NCBI GenBank assembly: GCA_046732855.1
Contig: JBKPNX010000133.1
Location: 1-46,418, forward strand
Direction of reading: 5' to 3'
Source of the DNA: JBKPNX01 sp046732855
Lineage (GTDB): Bacteria; Pseudomonadota; Alphaproteobacteria; Geminicoccales; Geminicoccaceae
Length of the DNA stretch: 46,418 nt
The translations under genes and the position numbers were made by a program. This document shows positions 15,988-24,547 of this stretch, in pieces; the stretch's first letter is position 1, and each line of letters opens with the position of its first letter. A model generated the notes under the pieces. It ran no database searches and was not told the origin of the DNA. It saw nothing but the letters and a program-made list of their open reading frames with translations.

Positions 15988-16691
15988 GCCGCCGCGCCCG
16001 CCAGGTGAATGCCGCACTCGGTCTTGTCCAGGCCCCACCAGCGGCCCGCGCGCGCGCCCTCCCCCGCCGTGACCGGGCGCGTGCAGGTGACGCAGCCGAT
16101 CGAGCGGTAGCCCTGGTCGACCAGCGGGTGCTTGGGCAGGTTGCGCAGCAGCCGGTAGCGCTCGATGTCGTCGGCGGACCACAGCGCCAGCGGGTTGAGC
16201 TTGATCCGCCCGCTCGACCACTCCGCCTCGATCGTCGGCAGCTCGCTGCGCAATCCGGCCTGGAAACGCTTGCGTCCGGTGATCCAGGCCGCAAAGCCTG
16301 CGAGCGCCTCCTGCAACGGCTCGGTCTTACGGATGTGGCAGCACAGGTCGGGTTCACGGCTCCACAGCTCGCCCTCGGGGTCGTGACGCGCGAGCGCCGG
16401 GGCGCCCGGGCCGACCACGCGCACGTCGCGCAGGCGCAACAGATCGACCAGCTCCTCGCGATAGGCGTGGGTCTCGGGAAACAGCTTGCCGGTGTCGAGG
16501 AAGATCACCGGGATCGCCGGATCGATCGTCGCGACCATGTCGAGCAACACGGCGCTCTCGGCGCCGAACGAGGAGACCAGCGCCGTACGGCCGGCGAGCG
16601 GCCCCTCGCTCAGCAATGCGCGCAGCAGCGCGAGGCCTTCGAGGCCTTCGCAGGCGCGGCGCAGGTCGTCGAGATGGCCGAGCACGCTCAC
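15984..16691 (-). CDS. cysH: Phosphoadenylyl-sulfate / adenylyl-sulfate reductase
   Basis: This 235-residue enzyme reduces activated sulfate to sulfite. The PP-loop region is SSFGAESAVLLDMV, followed by IFLDTGKLFPETHAYREEL and FQAGLRSELPTIE. Two cysteine pairs, in DLCCHIRKTEPL and GCVTCTRPV, form the CC...CxxC set that binds a [4Fe-4S] cluster. Together with the C-terminal KTECGIH motif this marks it as the iron-sulfur type that usually prefers APS over PAPS. No cysC kinase gene is seen nearby, which is consistent. The GTG start at 16689-16691 overlaps the stop of the upstream gene as GTGA. The product sulfite is used by the downstream CysJ/CysI. Confidence 0.93.
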   Translation of the reverse strand: MSVLGHLDDLRRACEGLEGLALLRALLSEGPLAGRTALVSSFGAESAVLLDMVATIDPAIPVIFLDTGKLFPETHAYREELVDLLRLRDVRVVGPGAPALARHDPEGELWSREPDLCCHIRKTEPLQEALAGFAAWITGRKRFQAGLRSELPTIEAEWSSGRIKLNPLALWSADDIERYRLLRNLPKHPLVDQGYRSIGCVTCTRPVTAGEGARAGRWWGLDKTECGIHLAGAAA

Positions 16692-17263
16692 GCTGCGCGC
16701 TCCCGGCGCAGCCAGCCATGGCCATCGATGGTGGCATTGGTCAGGCGGGCCAGCTCGCCGAGCGGGCGGCCGCGACGCCGCCAGCCGGCGCGTCTGCGCG
16801 CGATCGCATCCAGGCGCTCCGCCCATTCCGGCCCGAAGGCGCATGCCAGCTCGCTGCGGATCCGCGCCGCGAGGCCAGGGCTCCTGCCGCCGGTGGACAC
16901 GGTCAGCAGCAGATCGCCGCGGCGTACCTGAGCCGGGTTGTGGAAGTCGCAAAGCGCGATGACGTCCTCGACGTTGACCAAGCAGCCCGCGGCGCGGGCC
17001 GTTCGGGCGAGGGGCGCGGCCTCGGCGAGCGGCAGGTCGACGATCCAGACGAGCGCAACTGCTGCCAGATCCGCGCCGTCGGGCAGCCGGCGATGCAGCC
17101 GCCCGACGGCGCGCGCCGTGAGCCCGGGCGAGGGCCGGTCCGAAAAGATGCTCAAGCGTTCGGCGCCGCCTTCTCGCAGCAGCTCGAGGCGTCGTTCGGC
17201 CGCGTTGCCCCGGCCGACCAGCGCGATCGCGACCTGCTTGGGATCGACGACCACCGGGATCAT
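16688..17263 (-). CDS. Precorrin-2 dehydrogenase / sirohydrochlorin ferrochelatase (siroheme synthase N-terminal type)
   Basis: This 191-residue protein matches the NAD-binding N-terminal part of CysG (Met8p-like), which oxidises precorrin-2 and inserts iron to make siroheme. It has a Rossmann motif (ALVGRGNAAERRLELL), the VNVEDVIALCDFHNPAQVRRGDLLLTVST segment in the usual place with STGGRSPGLAARIR, and a short C-terminal helical region. It is the first gene of the minus-strand sulfate-assimilation operon, with cysH, cobA, cysJ and cysI downstream. The ATG at 17261-17263 yields MIPVVVDPKQVAIALVGRG, which begins at the conserved segment; a short extension to 17308 is possible but lacks similarity. 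Confidence 0.88.
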   Translation of the reverse strand: MIPVVVDPKQVAIALVGRGNAAERRLELLREGGAERLSIFSDRPSPGLTARAVGRLHRRLPDGADLAAVALVWIVDLPLAEAAPLARTARAAGCLVNVEDVIALCDFHNPAQVRRGDLLLTVSTGGRSPGLAARIRSELACAFGPEWAERLDAIARRRAGWRRRGRPLGELARLTNATIDGHGWLRRERAA

Positions 17264-17526
17264 GTGCGGCGTGCCCCGCGCTGACCGTGCCGCCGGCCCA
17301 ACCGGCATCCACTCGCGGGGCGCTCACTTCTGGCCTGGGGCGACACGGTCCACTCCGGAGAGGTCCGAACCGAAGAGCTAGGCCGACGGGACCCGCGACG
17401 CAATCACCGATCTCAGGGCCAATTAGAAAAAAATTTTCCTATTTACTGCGCCTGGCAGCAATCTTAGTATGAGAGGAGCCGCTATACTCCTCCTGGCGGA
17501 TATAACTTCCAACCAGAGGCCTCCAG
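17264..17526. promoter_or_regulatory. Divergent control region between sulfate-assimilation operon and Lrp-type regulator
   Basis: This 263-base interval lies between the divergent siroheme-synthase and Lrp/AsnC genes. It holds an unusually AT-rich tract at 17421-17446 (AATTAGAAAAAAATTTTCCT and following), in contrast to the GC-rich surroundings. It also holds an imperfect inverted repeat AGGAG...CTCCT at about 17474-17491. Lrp-family proteins often autoregulate and bind AT-rich, imperfectly palindromic sites, so these are candidate operators. No unambiguous -35/-10 pair was defined. Confidence 0.45.
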
Positions 17527-17985
17527 ATGGATGCCACCGATCGCCAGATTCTGGCCCTGCTCCAGGAAGACGCGACCATGCCGGTCGCGGAGATCGCGCG
17601 GAAGGTCGGGCTCTCCGCGACGCCGTGTTGGCGACGCATTCAGAAGCTCGAGGAGGCGAAGATCATCCGCCGCCGCGTCGCCCTCGTGGACAACCGCAAG
17701 GTCAACGTCGGCGTGACCGCCTTCGTGTTCATCAGGACCAACCAGCACGGGCTCGAATGGCTCGAACGCTTCGCCGATGCGGTGCGTGATCTGCCCGAGG
17801 TGGTCGAGTTCTATCGTATGAGCGGCCAAGTCGATTACCTGCTGCGCGTGGTGGTCCCCGACATCGAGGCGTACGACCGGTTCTACAAAAAGCTGATCGG
17901 CAAGATCGAGCTGTCCGACGTCAGCTCCAGCTTTGCCATGGAGCAGATCAAATACACGACCGCCCTGCCGCTCGATTACGCTTGA
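17527..17985 (+). CDS. Lrp/AsnC family transcriptional regulator
   Basis: This 152-residue protein has the family's two parts. The N-terminal helix-turn-helix is visible in MDATDRQILALLQEDATMPV, IARKVGLSATPCWRRIQKLE and IIRRRVALVD. The C-terminal RAM ligand-binding/oligomerisation domain (VEFYRMSGQVDYLLRVVVPD, FYKKLI) covers residues about 65-150. The length matches the family. It is transcribed divergently from the sulfate-assimilation operon, an arrangement that suggests control of that operon by an amino acid such as cysteine; this is inference. In some alphaproteobacteria a Lrp-type regulator next to cys genes has been noted. Confidence 0.93.
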   Translation: MDATDRQILALLQEDATMPVAEIARKVGLSATPCWRRIQKLEEAKIIRRRVALVDNRKVNVGVTAFVFIRTNQHGLEWLERFADAVRDLPEVVEFYRMSGQVDYLLRVVVPDIEAYDRFYKKLIGKIELSDVSSSFAMEQIKYTTALPLDYA

Positions 17986-18243
17986 TCACCGACGCCGGCT
18001 CACGGCATCTCAGCCGTTGGCCATCAGACGAACTCGAAGCTTCGCGCAGAATCCCCAAGCGGGGTGCGCATCTGAGGTTCTATGGCTTCACTTGGCGAGC
18101 TCCTCGCGTCGGAGCGGCGGAACGCCCCTCGCCCGTGCCACGCGCTCCCCGACCGCACGCTGAGCGTATGCCTAAGATGGTATTCCCCACGCCTGACCGG
18201 CCCAAGGCGCTGGCTGAAGGATCTCGCCCGGGGCGCGGGCCCA

Positions 18244-18600
18244 TCAATAGGGCTTGTAGCCCGGCACGTTGCCCAGCGGATAGTAGTCGCAGACCAAATA
18301 GCCTTCTTGCGAGGCAGCAACTACCGCCAGCCCGCAGCCCACATATTGCGTGGTCTTCCAGATCACCTCGGTGAAGTGTCCGCAGACCTTTGTCCTGGTC
18401 ACAGCCCGGTGGCTGTCTGTAGCCACGCCCGTCGTCCCGTTCGTAATGGTAGTTCTGCTTCTCGGCAATCCAGTTATTGAGATAGACGGCGGGCATACCC
18501 TGGAAATCCATATGGGCCAGCTAGGTAATGTTCTCACCAAGTTGCACGCCCGGGGCTCTTATCTCTTTGTTTGCGAGGCCACGTTGTAATTTGCGTAAAT
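18244..18600 (-). pseudogene. Decayed CAP-superfamily (PR-1/SCP-like) protein gene
   Basis: Read on the minus strand, fragments of a CAP domain appear in two frames. One frame gives VQLGENIT, then an in-frame TAG at 18521-18523 (probably a former Trp codon), then YLNNWIAEKQNYHYERD. A second frame gives VCGHFTEVIWKTTQYVGCG, then YLVCDYYPLGNVPGYKPY and a stop at 18244-18246. GHFTxVxWK...GCG and the NYHY...CDYYPPGN-type ending are hallmarks of this family of secreted proteins. So at least one frameshift (about 18380-18400) and one nonsense codon disrupt it. The N-terminal portion, possibly YANYNVASQTKR, extends to about 18600 in a third context. GC content is clearly lower than in neighbours, which suggests a foreign origin. 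Confidence 0.7.
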
Positions 18601-18827
18601 TTTGACCGCAGTCTACCAACTCATCAGCCATAATAATCAAGCCAGCCTGGAATAAGTCAAGTCCGGACGCTGCCGGAAATTCTGTCGGCGGGCTTGCAAC
18701 GGAGTGGGTCGAAGCGGAAGGTGCTGCATGGCCTGGTGCGATGCGCTAAGCTGTCGGCCTAAGTTTCCTCGGGCGGGCCTGGTCACGGCGGCGGCGTCCC
18801 GCCGAGTCTCTGACGAGGGGTAAGGTC
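18601..18827. other. Gene-free stretch between CAP pseudogene and small secreted protein gene
   Basis: No gene or RNA is recognisable in these bases. The left side is AT-richer than the rest of the window, as in the CAP remnant, and the right side returns to the normal GC-rich pattern. A ribosome binding site (GGGGTAAGG) for the next gene lies at its right end. The 17986-18243 interval on the other side of the remnant is also without a recognisable gene. Confidence 0.4.
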
Positions 18828-19232
18828 ATGGCCCAGCGTTTCCTCCTGATCGCAGGATTGGCGTACGTCTGCGCCGCCGGCCTCGCCTCTCCGAGCGCGG
18901 GCCACGACTGGTACACGGGGCTCAAGAGCAGCGCCGGCGTGTCCTGCTGCGGCAGCGCCGAGTGCCGACCGGCGGCGGCGCGCTACAACCAGCGGACGGG
19001 CCTGTGGGAGACGGAGGTGATCAAAGACACCTGGCTGCCGGTTCCGCCCGGCGCTCTGGCGCAGGTCCCCTCGCCCGACGGGGACTATCACGTGTGCGAG
19101 TACGCCGGAACGATCCGCTGCTTCTTCCAGCCGGGAGAGGTCAGACGCGCTCCGGTCCAGGGCGAGAAGCAGCCCGAGCTGGCTCAGGGCCGATCCGGCT
19201 CTGAGGATTTAGCCATGGGTTTGGCGAGGTGA
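18828..19232 (+). CDS. Small secreted protein of unknown function
   Basis: This 134-residue protein starts with a probable signal peptide (MAQRFLLIAGLAYVCAAGLA, cleavage near ASPSAG or SAG). The mature part is short, with a cysteine cluster SCCGSAECRP and then CEYAGTIRCFFQPGE. The spacing of HDWYTGLKSSAGVSCCGSAE and the following YHVCEYAG resembles small periplasmic proteins found in many rhizobia, whose function is not established. Four or five cysteines suggest disulfides in the periplasm. A GGGGTAAGG ribosome binding site precedes the ATG. The last 20 residues may be a disordered tail. Confidence 0.75.
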   Translation: MAQRFLLIAGLAYVCAAGLASPSAGHDWYTGLKSSAGVSCCGSAECRPAAARYNQRTGLWETEVIKDTWLPVPPGALAQVPSPDGDYHVCEYAGTIRCFFQPGEVRRAPVQGEKQPELAQGRSGSEDLAMGLAR

Positions 19233-19601
19233 TAGCCTTCGTTTCACCACGTCGGGGGCGGCCGGCCTGACCGGCGCGGATCACTCGCCTATCAGCTCCG
19301 GCGGGCCGGCGAAGCACTGTCTTGATCGAGAAACGCCTGCTCATGGTGCTCGCCCGCCGAGCACTACTCGGCCTGACGCGTTCGACCACCGACCTCGGCG
19401 GGACTACTTGCGACGCTACGCTTCCCCGCTGGCCGACTGACCGTCAGTACTGGTGTGATTTTGATCACCCCTATCTAGATGGCTTGCAGTAACGCTGGAA
19501 CTTAATCGGCGCGCGAGCGTTGCACCGGGGGCCGAGCGTTGCAGCGTTGGCGGGGGCAATGAGCCTGAAGCGCACAGGCTCCCGGCGGGCGGGAGGACAT
19601 C
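19233..19601. other. Gene-free stretch with a CRP-like site
   Basis: No convincing gene is seen. The interval holds a CRP/FNR-like palindrome at 19454-19469 and ends with a GGGAGGACATC ribosome binding site for the next small gene. Confidence 0.4.
19454..19469. promoter_or_regulatory. CRP/FNR-family-like half-palindromic site
   Basis: TGTGATTTTGATCACC has the TGTGA-N6-TCACc pattern of a CRP-family operator, with one mismatch at the last position, and also contains the TTGATCA of FNR-like sites. It is 133 bases upstream of the small HhH gene. One match in 46 kb could be chance. Confidence 0.3.
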
Positions 19602-19820
19602 ATGGCTCAGGAGCAAATGCTGGCCGGCGAGCCGCTGGATCTGAACAGGGCCAGCGCGGAGGAGCTGATCGGGCTGATCGGCGTCAGCGAGACGGTGGCC
19701 GAGAGCATCATCGATTTCCGCGACGCTAACGGCGGCTTCGCCAGCGTCGAGGAACTCATGGAGATCGAGTGCCTGAACGAGCTCTCCTTCCAGCGCATCC
19801 GGCTCATGGTCACTGTCTGA
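19602..19820 (+). CDS. Small helix-hairpin-helix protein (ComEA-like)
   Basis: This 72-residue protein is nearly all a helix-hairpin-helix DNA-binding module of the ComEA type: LDLNRASAEELIGLIGVSET, AESIIDFRDANGGFASVEEL and IECLNELSFQRIRLMV. There is no signal peptide or membrane anchor, so it differs from full ComEA proteins that act at the envelope in DNA uptake. It may bind DNA or act as a protein-interaction module in the cytoplasm. GGGAGGACATC places an excellent ribosome binding site before the ATG. It stands alone between a secreted protein gene and a transporter operon. Confidence 0.82.
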   Translation: MAQEQMLAGEPLDLNRASAEELIGLIGVSETVAESIIDFRDANGGFASVEELMEIECLNELSFQRIRLMVTV

Positions 19821-20155
19821 CCCCAGCAGATCGCAAATACTGAACTCAGCAGACAGCAAAAGCGGAGCGCGGCAATGGCTCGTCGCCACCTGCGGCTGGC
19901 GAGCGATCACCCCGGATGAGGGGGTAGCCGCCTGGCCCGGGATCACCGAACGCAAACGGGATTCAGTTCAGCGTCTCCGGTCGAGGAACCGCAGACGAGG
20001 ACCGTCGCCCGGCGGATCGGGGTTGCGATGCACCCGAGGCGTTGCCTAAATCTGTGCCCCAGCTGAAGCGGCCGGTTCGGCCGCGCCGTCGGGTCAAAGC
20101 GGCAGAGCGAGGCGCAGGCGCGGCGGACCAGCCGACGGGTGAGGCGAGGAGGCGG
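19821..20155. other. Gene-free leader region before polyamine-type transporter operon
   Basis: These 335 bases hold no gene I can support. They probably contain the promoter of the operon that starts at 20156. A TTG-initiated extension of that first gene back to 20042 is open but basic and low in complexity. Confidence 0.4.
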
Positions 20156-21241
20156 GTGCAGAACCAGGCGTACGTCCGATTCGTCGACGTGCAGAAGACC
20201 TACGACGGCGACACGCTGGTCGTGCGCGATTTCAATCTGGAGGTGGCGCGCGGCGAGTTCCTGACTCTGCTCGGCCCATCCGGATCGGGCAAGACCACCT
20301 GCCTGATGATGCTCGCGGGCTTCGAGGCCGTGACACGGGGCGAGATCATCCTGGATGGCCGCCCGATCAGCAACGTCCCGGCGCACCGGCGCGACATCGG
20401 CGTGGTGTTCCAGAACTACGCGCTGTTCCCGCACATGACGGTGAACGAGAACCTGGCGTTCCCGCTCGAGGTGCGCAAGACCGCGCCCGCCGAGATCGCG
20501 GCGCGGGTGAAAAAGGCGCTCGATATGGTCCAGCTGGCGGGTTTCGGCCAGCGCCGGCCGGCCCAGCTGTCGGGCGGTCAGCAGCAGCGGGTCGCGGTCG
20601 CGCGCGCGCTCGTGTTCGAGCCCAAGCTGGTCCTGATGGACGAGCCGCTCGGCGCGCTCGACAAGCAGCTGCGCGAGCAGATGCAATACGAGATCAAGCA
20701 CATCCACGAGCGCCTGGGCGTCACCGTGGTCTACGTCACCCACGACCAGTCCGAGGCGCTCACCATGTCGAACCGCATCGCCGTCATGAACCACGGGATG
20801 ATCCAGCAGGTGGCGACGCCGCAGGACCTCTACGAGCGGCCGCAGAGCGCCTTCGTCGCCCAGTTCGTCGGCGAGAACAACCGTCTGCTCGGCACGGTGC
20901 GCGAGGTCGCCGGTTCGGCCTGCGTAGTCGTGGTCGAGGGCAGCGAGGTGAGGGCGCTCGCGGTCAATATCGAGGGCCTCGGCAGCCGCTCGACCCTGTC
21001 GCTGCGGCCCGAGCGCGTGCTGATCGATCCGGACCCGGCACGCTGCCCCAACGTGGTCGATGCCCACGTCGAGGAGCTGATCTATCACGGCGACCACACG
21101 CGCATGCGCGTCCGCGCGTGCGGCTGCGACGACTTCGTCATCAAGGTGCCCAACGCCGCCGGCCAGGTGCATCTGGAGGTCGGCGCGGCGATCAAGATCG
21201 GCTGGAGCGTCGAGGACTGCCGGGCGCTCGATGTAGGCTGA
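20156..21241 (+). CDS. Polyamine-type ABC transporter ATP-binding protein (PotA-like)
   Basis: This 361-residue protein powers import by an inner-membrane transporter. The nucleotide-binding domain covers residues about 5-240: Walker A GPSGSGKTT, Q-loop VFQNYALFPHMT, signature LSGGQQQR, Walker B LVLMDEPLGALD, and H-loop VTHDQSEA. A TOBE-type domain follows (LRPERVLIDPDPARCP, and the final IKIGWSVEDCRALD). The start is taken as GTG at 20156-20158, preceded by AGGAGG; a TTG at 20042 would add 38 basic residues. It is the first gene of a four-gene operon whose binding protein and permeases follow at 21380-24547. Spermidine/putrescine or a related compound is the likely substrate class. Confidence 0.9.
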   Translation: MQNQAYVRFVDVQKTYDGDTLVVRDFNLEVARGEFLTLLGPSGSGKTTCLMMLAGFEAVTRGEIILDGRPISNVPAHRRDIGVVFQNYALFPHMTVNENLAFPLEVRKTAPAEIAARVKKALDMVQLAGFGQRRPAQLSGGQQQRVAVARALVFEPKLVLMDEPLGALDKQLREQMQYEIKHIHERLGVTVVYVTHDQSEALTMSNRIAVMNHGMIQQVATPQDLYERPQSAFVAQFVGENNRLLGTVREVAGSACVVVVEGSEVRALAVNIEGLGSRSTLSLRPERVLIDPDPARCPNVVDAHVEELIYHGDHTRMRVRACGCDDFVIKVPNAAGQVHLEVGAAIKIGWSVEDCRALDVG

Positions 21242-21379
21242 GGGCCGCGTGCGCGCGGCGCGGGCGTGGCCGACCCTCCTTCATCCAACAACGCTCTTGC
21301 CGCACGCCCGCGAATTGGCGACCTTGGTCGGCCAGACGACGCCGATGGCGCCGGTCAATCAAGTCGAAGGGAGAGCATC

Positions 21380-22438
21380 ATGATCCGACACTGGCGAATT
21401 GGCGGTTTGGCAATGCCGGTCGGCGCGCTGCTGGCGCTTGCCGCCGGACCGGCGCTCGGCGCCGATCTCACCGTAACCTCCTTCGGAGGCGCCTACCAGG
21501 ACGCCCAGCGCAAGGTGTACTTCGAGCCGTTCAAGCAAGAGAGCGGCATCGACCTGGTGGAGGACGTCTGGAACGGCGGCGTCGGCACGATCCGCGCCAA
21601 GGTCGAGGGGGGCGGCCATGAGTGGGACGTGGTTCAGGTCGAGGCCGAAGAGCTGGTGATCGGCTGCGAGGAGGGGCTCTATGAGCCGGTCGACTGGGCG
21701 GCGATCGGCGGCAAGGAGCAGTTCATCGAGGCCGCGGTCAACGACTGCGGCGTCGGCACCATCGTCTGGTCGACCGCGCTTGCCTACGACGGAGCCAAGA
21801 TCACCAAGGATCCGCCGCAGAGCTGGGCCGATTTCTGGAATACCGACAAGTACCCCGGCAAGCGGGGCCTGCGGCGCCATCCGAAGTACACGCTCGAAGC
21901 GGCGCTGATGGCCGACGGCGTTCCCCCCGACCAGGTCTACCAGGTGCTGCGCACGCCAGAGGGCGTGGACCGCGCGTTCGCCAAGCTGGACGAGATCAAG
22001 GGCGACATCATCTGGTGGGAGGCGGGGGCCCAGGCGCCCCAGCTGCTCGCCTCGGGCGAGGTCGTCATGACCAACGCCTGGAACGGCCGGATCTCGGCGG
22101 CCAATCGCGACGATGGCCGCAACTTCAAGATCGTCTGGCCGGGGAGCATCTACGCGGTCGACAGCTGGGTGATCCTCAAGGGCACACCGCATAAGGATGC
22201 GGCGCTGAAGTTCATCGCGTTCGCGAGCCAGCCGGAGCATCAGAGCAAGCTGCCCGAGGCGATCGCCTACGGCGTCACTCACATCGGCGCTGCCGATGAG
22301 ATCGCCCCCGAGCTGCTGCGCGACCTGCCGACCGCGCCCGACAATCTCAAGGGAGCGATCGAGCTCGACACCGAGTTCTGGGTCGAGAACGTGGAGCCGT
22401 TGACCGAACGGTTCACGGCGTGGGCGGCAGCGCAGTAA
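21380..22438 (+). CDS. Polyamine-type ABC transporter substrate-binding protein (PotD-like)
   Basis: This 352-residue periplasmic protein has a signal peptide (MIRHWRIGGLAMPVGALLAL, then AAGPALGA) and starts its mature part with ADLTVTSFGGAYQDAQRKVY, a typical start for this branch of the SBP_bac family. Later segments WEAGAQAPQLLASGEVVMTN, WNGRISAANRDDGRNFKIVW and AVDSWVILKGTPHKDAALKF match the ligand-binding lobe region. It captures the substrate in the periplasm for the permeases encoded immediately downstream. AAGGGAG lies upstream of the ATG. The substrate cannot be decided from sequence; opine- or polyamine-type compounds are most likely. Confidence 0.9.
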   Translation: MIRHWRIGGLAMPVGALLALAAGPALGADLTVTSFGGAYQDAQRKVYFEPFKQESGIDLVEDVWNGGVGTIRAKVEGGGHEWDVVQVEAEELVIGCEEGLYEPVDWAAIGGKEQFIEAAVNDCGVGTIVWSTALAYDGAKITKDPPQSWADFWNTDKYPGKRGLRRHPKYTLEAALMADGVPPDQVYQVLRTPEGVDRAFAKLDEIKGDIIWWEAGAQAPQLLASGEVVMTNAWNGRISAANRDDGRNFKIVWPGSIYAVDSWVILKGTPHKDAALKFIAFASQPEHQSKLPEAIAYGVTHIGAADEIAPELLRDLPTAPDNLKGAIELDTEFWVENVEPLTERFTAWAAAQ

Positions 22439-22457
22439 CGCCTCACCCCGCCTCGAG

Positions 22458-23714
22458 GTGATCGCAGCGCCGGCCGCGCTGACCGCGGACGCCGCCCGGG
22501 AGCGGGCGGCGCTCCGGCGCCGGCTGCGGCGGAGCGAGCGCCTGCGCCAGGCACAGGCGGCGCTGCTGCTCGCGCCCTTGTTCCTGTTCCTGCTGACCTT
22601 CTTCCTCCTGCCGATCGCCGGGATGCTCGTGCGCAGCGTCGACAATCCCGAGCTGCGCGCGGTCATGCCAGAGACCGCGGCGCGGATCCGGCAATGGGAC
22701 GGCGAGCGCCTGCCCGACGAGCAGACCTTCGCCAGCTTCGCGGCCGAGTTGCGCCAGGCGTATGACGCCCGCATGCTCGCGATTCCGGCCAAGCGGCTGG
22801 CCTACGACCTGCCCGGATTTCGCAGTCTGCTGCTGTCGGCCGGGCGCAAGCTTCCCCACGAGCCCGCCGGCTCCTGGCGCGAGACCCTGATCGGGCTCGA
22901 TCCGCGCTGGGGCGAGACCGCGACCTGGGCCGTGATCCAGCGCGCCGCGGCCCCTTGGACGCCACTCTACATTCTGGCCGCTCTGGACCGCCAGCAGGAT
23001 CCCGCCGGCCAGATCGTGCGCGCACCGCCGGAGCAGGCGATCTACCTCGACATCCTGCTGCGCACGTTCTGGATCAGCTTCGTTGTCACGGCGCTCTGCT
23101 TCGTCCTCGGCTATCCGCTCGCGTACCAGCTGGCCTCGCTGCCGCCGCGGGTCAGCAATCTCTTGATGATCCTGGTGCTGATGCCGTTTTGGACCTCGCT
23201 TCTGGTGCGTACCGCCGCCTGGGTCGTGCTGTTGCAGCGGGAGGGCCCGGTCAACGGCTTCCTCCAAGCGCTCGCCATCACCGACCGACCGCTGCAGCTG
23301 GTCTACAACCGCTTCGGTCTGTACGTCGCGATGACCCACATCCTGCTGCCGTTCATGGTGCTGCCGCTGTACAGCGTGATGCGCGGGATTCCCCCGCAGT
23401 ACATGCGGGCAGCCGCCTCGCTCGGCGCTGGCCCGATACGCGCGTTCCTGCGGGTCTATCTGCCCCAGACCGTGCCGGGCATCGGCGCCGGCTGCCTGCT
23501 CGTGTTCATCCTGGCGATCGGCTACTACATCACGCCTGCGCTGGTCGGCGGCGTGAACGACCAGATGATCAGTTACTTCGTCGCCTTCTACACCAACCAG
23601 ACGGTCAACTGGGGCATGGCCTCGGCGCTCGGCGCGGTGCTGCTGGTCGCGACCCTGCTGCTGTTCGCGGTGTACGCGCGTCTGGTCGGCATTGACCGGC
23701 TGAAGCTGAACTGA
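22458..23714 (+). CDS. ABC transporter permease (PotB-like)
   Basis: This 418-residue inner-membrane protein begins with a basic cytoplasmic segment, a first membrane helix (LLLAPLFLFLLTFFLLPIAG), and then an unusually long soluble insert of about 130 residues before the other helices. The remaining part holds about five helices and the EAA loop (MRAAASLGAGPIRAFLRVYL) that contacts the ATPase. The GTG at 22458 is preceded by CTCGAGG. The extra periplasmic insert is seen in a subset of polyamine-type permeases. The stop is two bases from the start of the next permease gene, so they should be co-translated. Confidence 0.88.
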   Translation: MIAAPAALTADAARERAALRRRLRRSERLRQAQAALLLAPLFLFLLTFFLLPIAGMLVRSVDNPELRAVMPETAARIRQWDGERLPDEQTFASFAAELRQAYDARMLAIPAKRLAYDLPGFRSLLLSAGRKLPHEPAGSWRETLIGLDPRWGETATWAVIQRAAAPWTPLYILAALDRQQDPAGQIVRAPPEQAIYLDILLRTFWISFVVTALCFVLGYPLAYQLASLPPRVSNLLMILVLMPFWTSLLVRTAAWVVLLQREGPVNGFLQALAITDRPLQLVYNRFGLYVAMTHILLPFMVLPLYSVMRGIPPQYMRAAASLGAGPIRAFLRVYLPQTVPGIGAGCLLVFILAIGYYITPALVGGVNDQMISYFVAFYTNQTVNWGMASALGAVLLVATLLLFAVYARLVGIDRLKLN

Positions 23715-23716
23715 CC

Positions 23717-24547
23717 ATGGCGGCAGCCGCGTCCTCGACGAGCCTCGGGGAGCGGGCGCGCGGCTTTGCCCTGTGGGCGGTGGCGCTCGCGGTGCTCGGC
23801 TTTCTGATCCTGCCGATCCTGATCATCGTGCCGCTCTCGTTCAGCGCCGGCACGTTCCTGACGTTCCCTCTGCCGGGCCTGTCGCTGCGCTGGTACCAGG
23901 AGTTCTTCACCTCCGCGCCCTGGCGGCTGTCGCTGCGCAACAGCCTCATCGTGGCCAGCGCCACGACGCTGCTCGCGACCGTGCTCGGCACGCTCGCCGC
24001 GCTCGGCCTGACCCGCGCCCGGCTGCCCGGTCAGACGCTCCTGATGGGCCTGATCGTCTCGCCCATGGTGGTGCCGCTCGTGATCGTGGCGGTCGGGGTG
24101 TATTTCGCCTACGCGCCGTTCGGCCTGACCAGCAGCCTGCTCGGTCTCACTCTGGCGCATACCACGCTGGCTGCGCCGTTCGTCGTGATCACGGTAAGCG
24201 CCACGCTGCAGGGCTTCGATCACACCCAGGCGCGCGCTGGCGCGAGCCTCGGCGCGCCGCCCACGACCGTGTTCCTGCGGATCATTCTCCCACTGATCCT
24301 GCCGGGCGTGATCTCGGGCGCCCTGTTTGCGTTCGTCACCTCGTTCGACGAGGTGGTCGTGGCGCTGTTCCTGACCGGCCCCGCCGAGCGCACCCTGCCG
24401 CGCCAGATGTTCAATGGCATCCGCGAGAACATCAGCCCGGTGATCGCCGCGGCGGCGAGCCTCTTGATCCTGCTCTCGGTGCTGCTGTTGACCGCGCTCG
24501 AGCTGCTGCGGCGGCGCAACGAGCGCCTGCGCGGCATCCGGCCGTAA
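23717..24547 (+). CDS. ABC transporter permease (PotC-like)
   Basis: This 276-residue protein has six predicted helices, including VALAVLGFLILPILIIVPLS, NSLIVASATTLLATVLGTLA and LIVSPMVVPLVIVAVGVYFA. The EAA loop is QARAGASLGAPPTTVFLRII. It pairs with the permease encoded just upstream to form the channel. It ends the four-gene operon at 20156-24547. A perfect 12-base palindrome overlaps its stop codon. Confidence 0.9.
   Translation: MAAAASSTSLGERARGFALWAVALAVLGFLILPILIIVPLSFSAGTFLTFPLPGLSLRWYQEFFTSAPWRLSLRNSLIVASATTLLATVLGTLAALGLTRARLPGQTLLMGLIVSPMVVPLVIVAVGVYFAYAPFGLTSSLLGLTLAHTTLAAPFVVITVSATLQGFDHTQARAGASLGAPPTTVFLRIILPLILPGVISGALFAFVTSFDEVVVALFLTGPAERTLPRQMFNGIRENISPVIAAAASLLILLSVLLLTALELLRRRNERLRGIRP

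Noticed and set aside
13361..16357. A 998-codon open frame that would fuse cysJ to upstream sequence
   Set aside because: The upstream part is a wrong-frame reading of the cobA-type gene; the real cysJ start is fixed by the ATGA overlap at 15145-15148.
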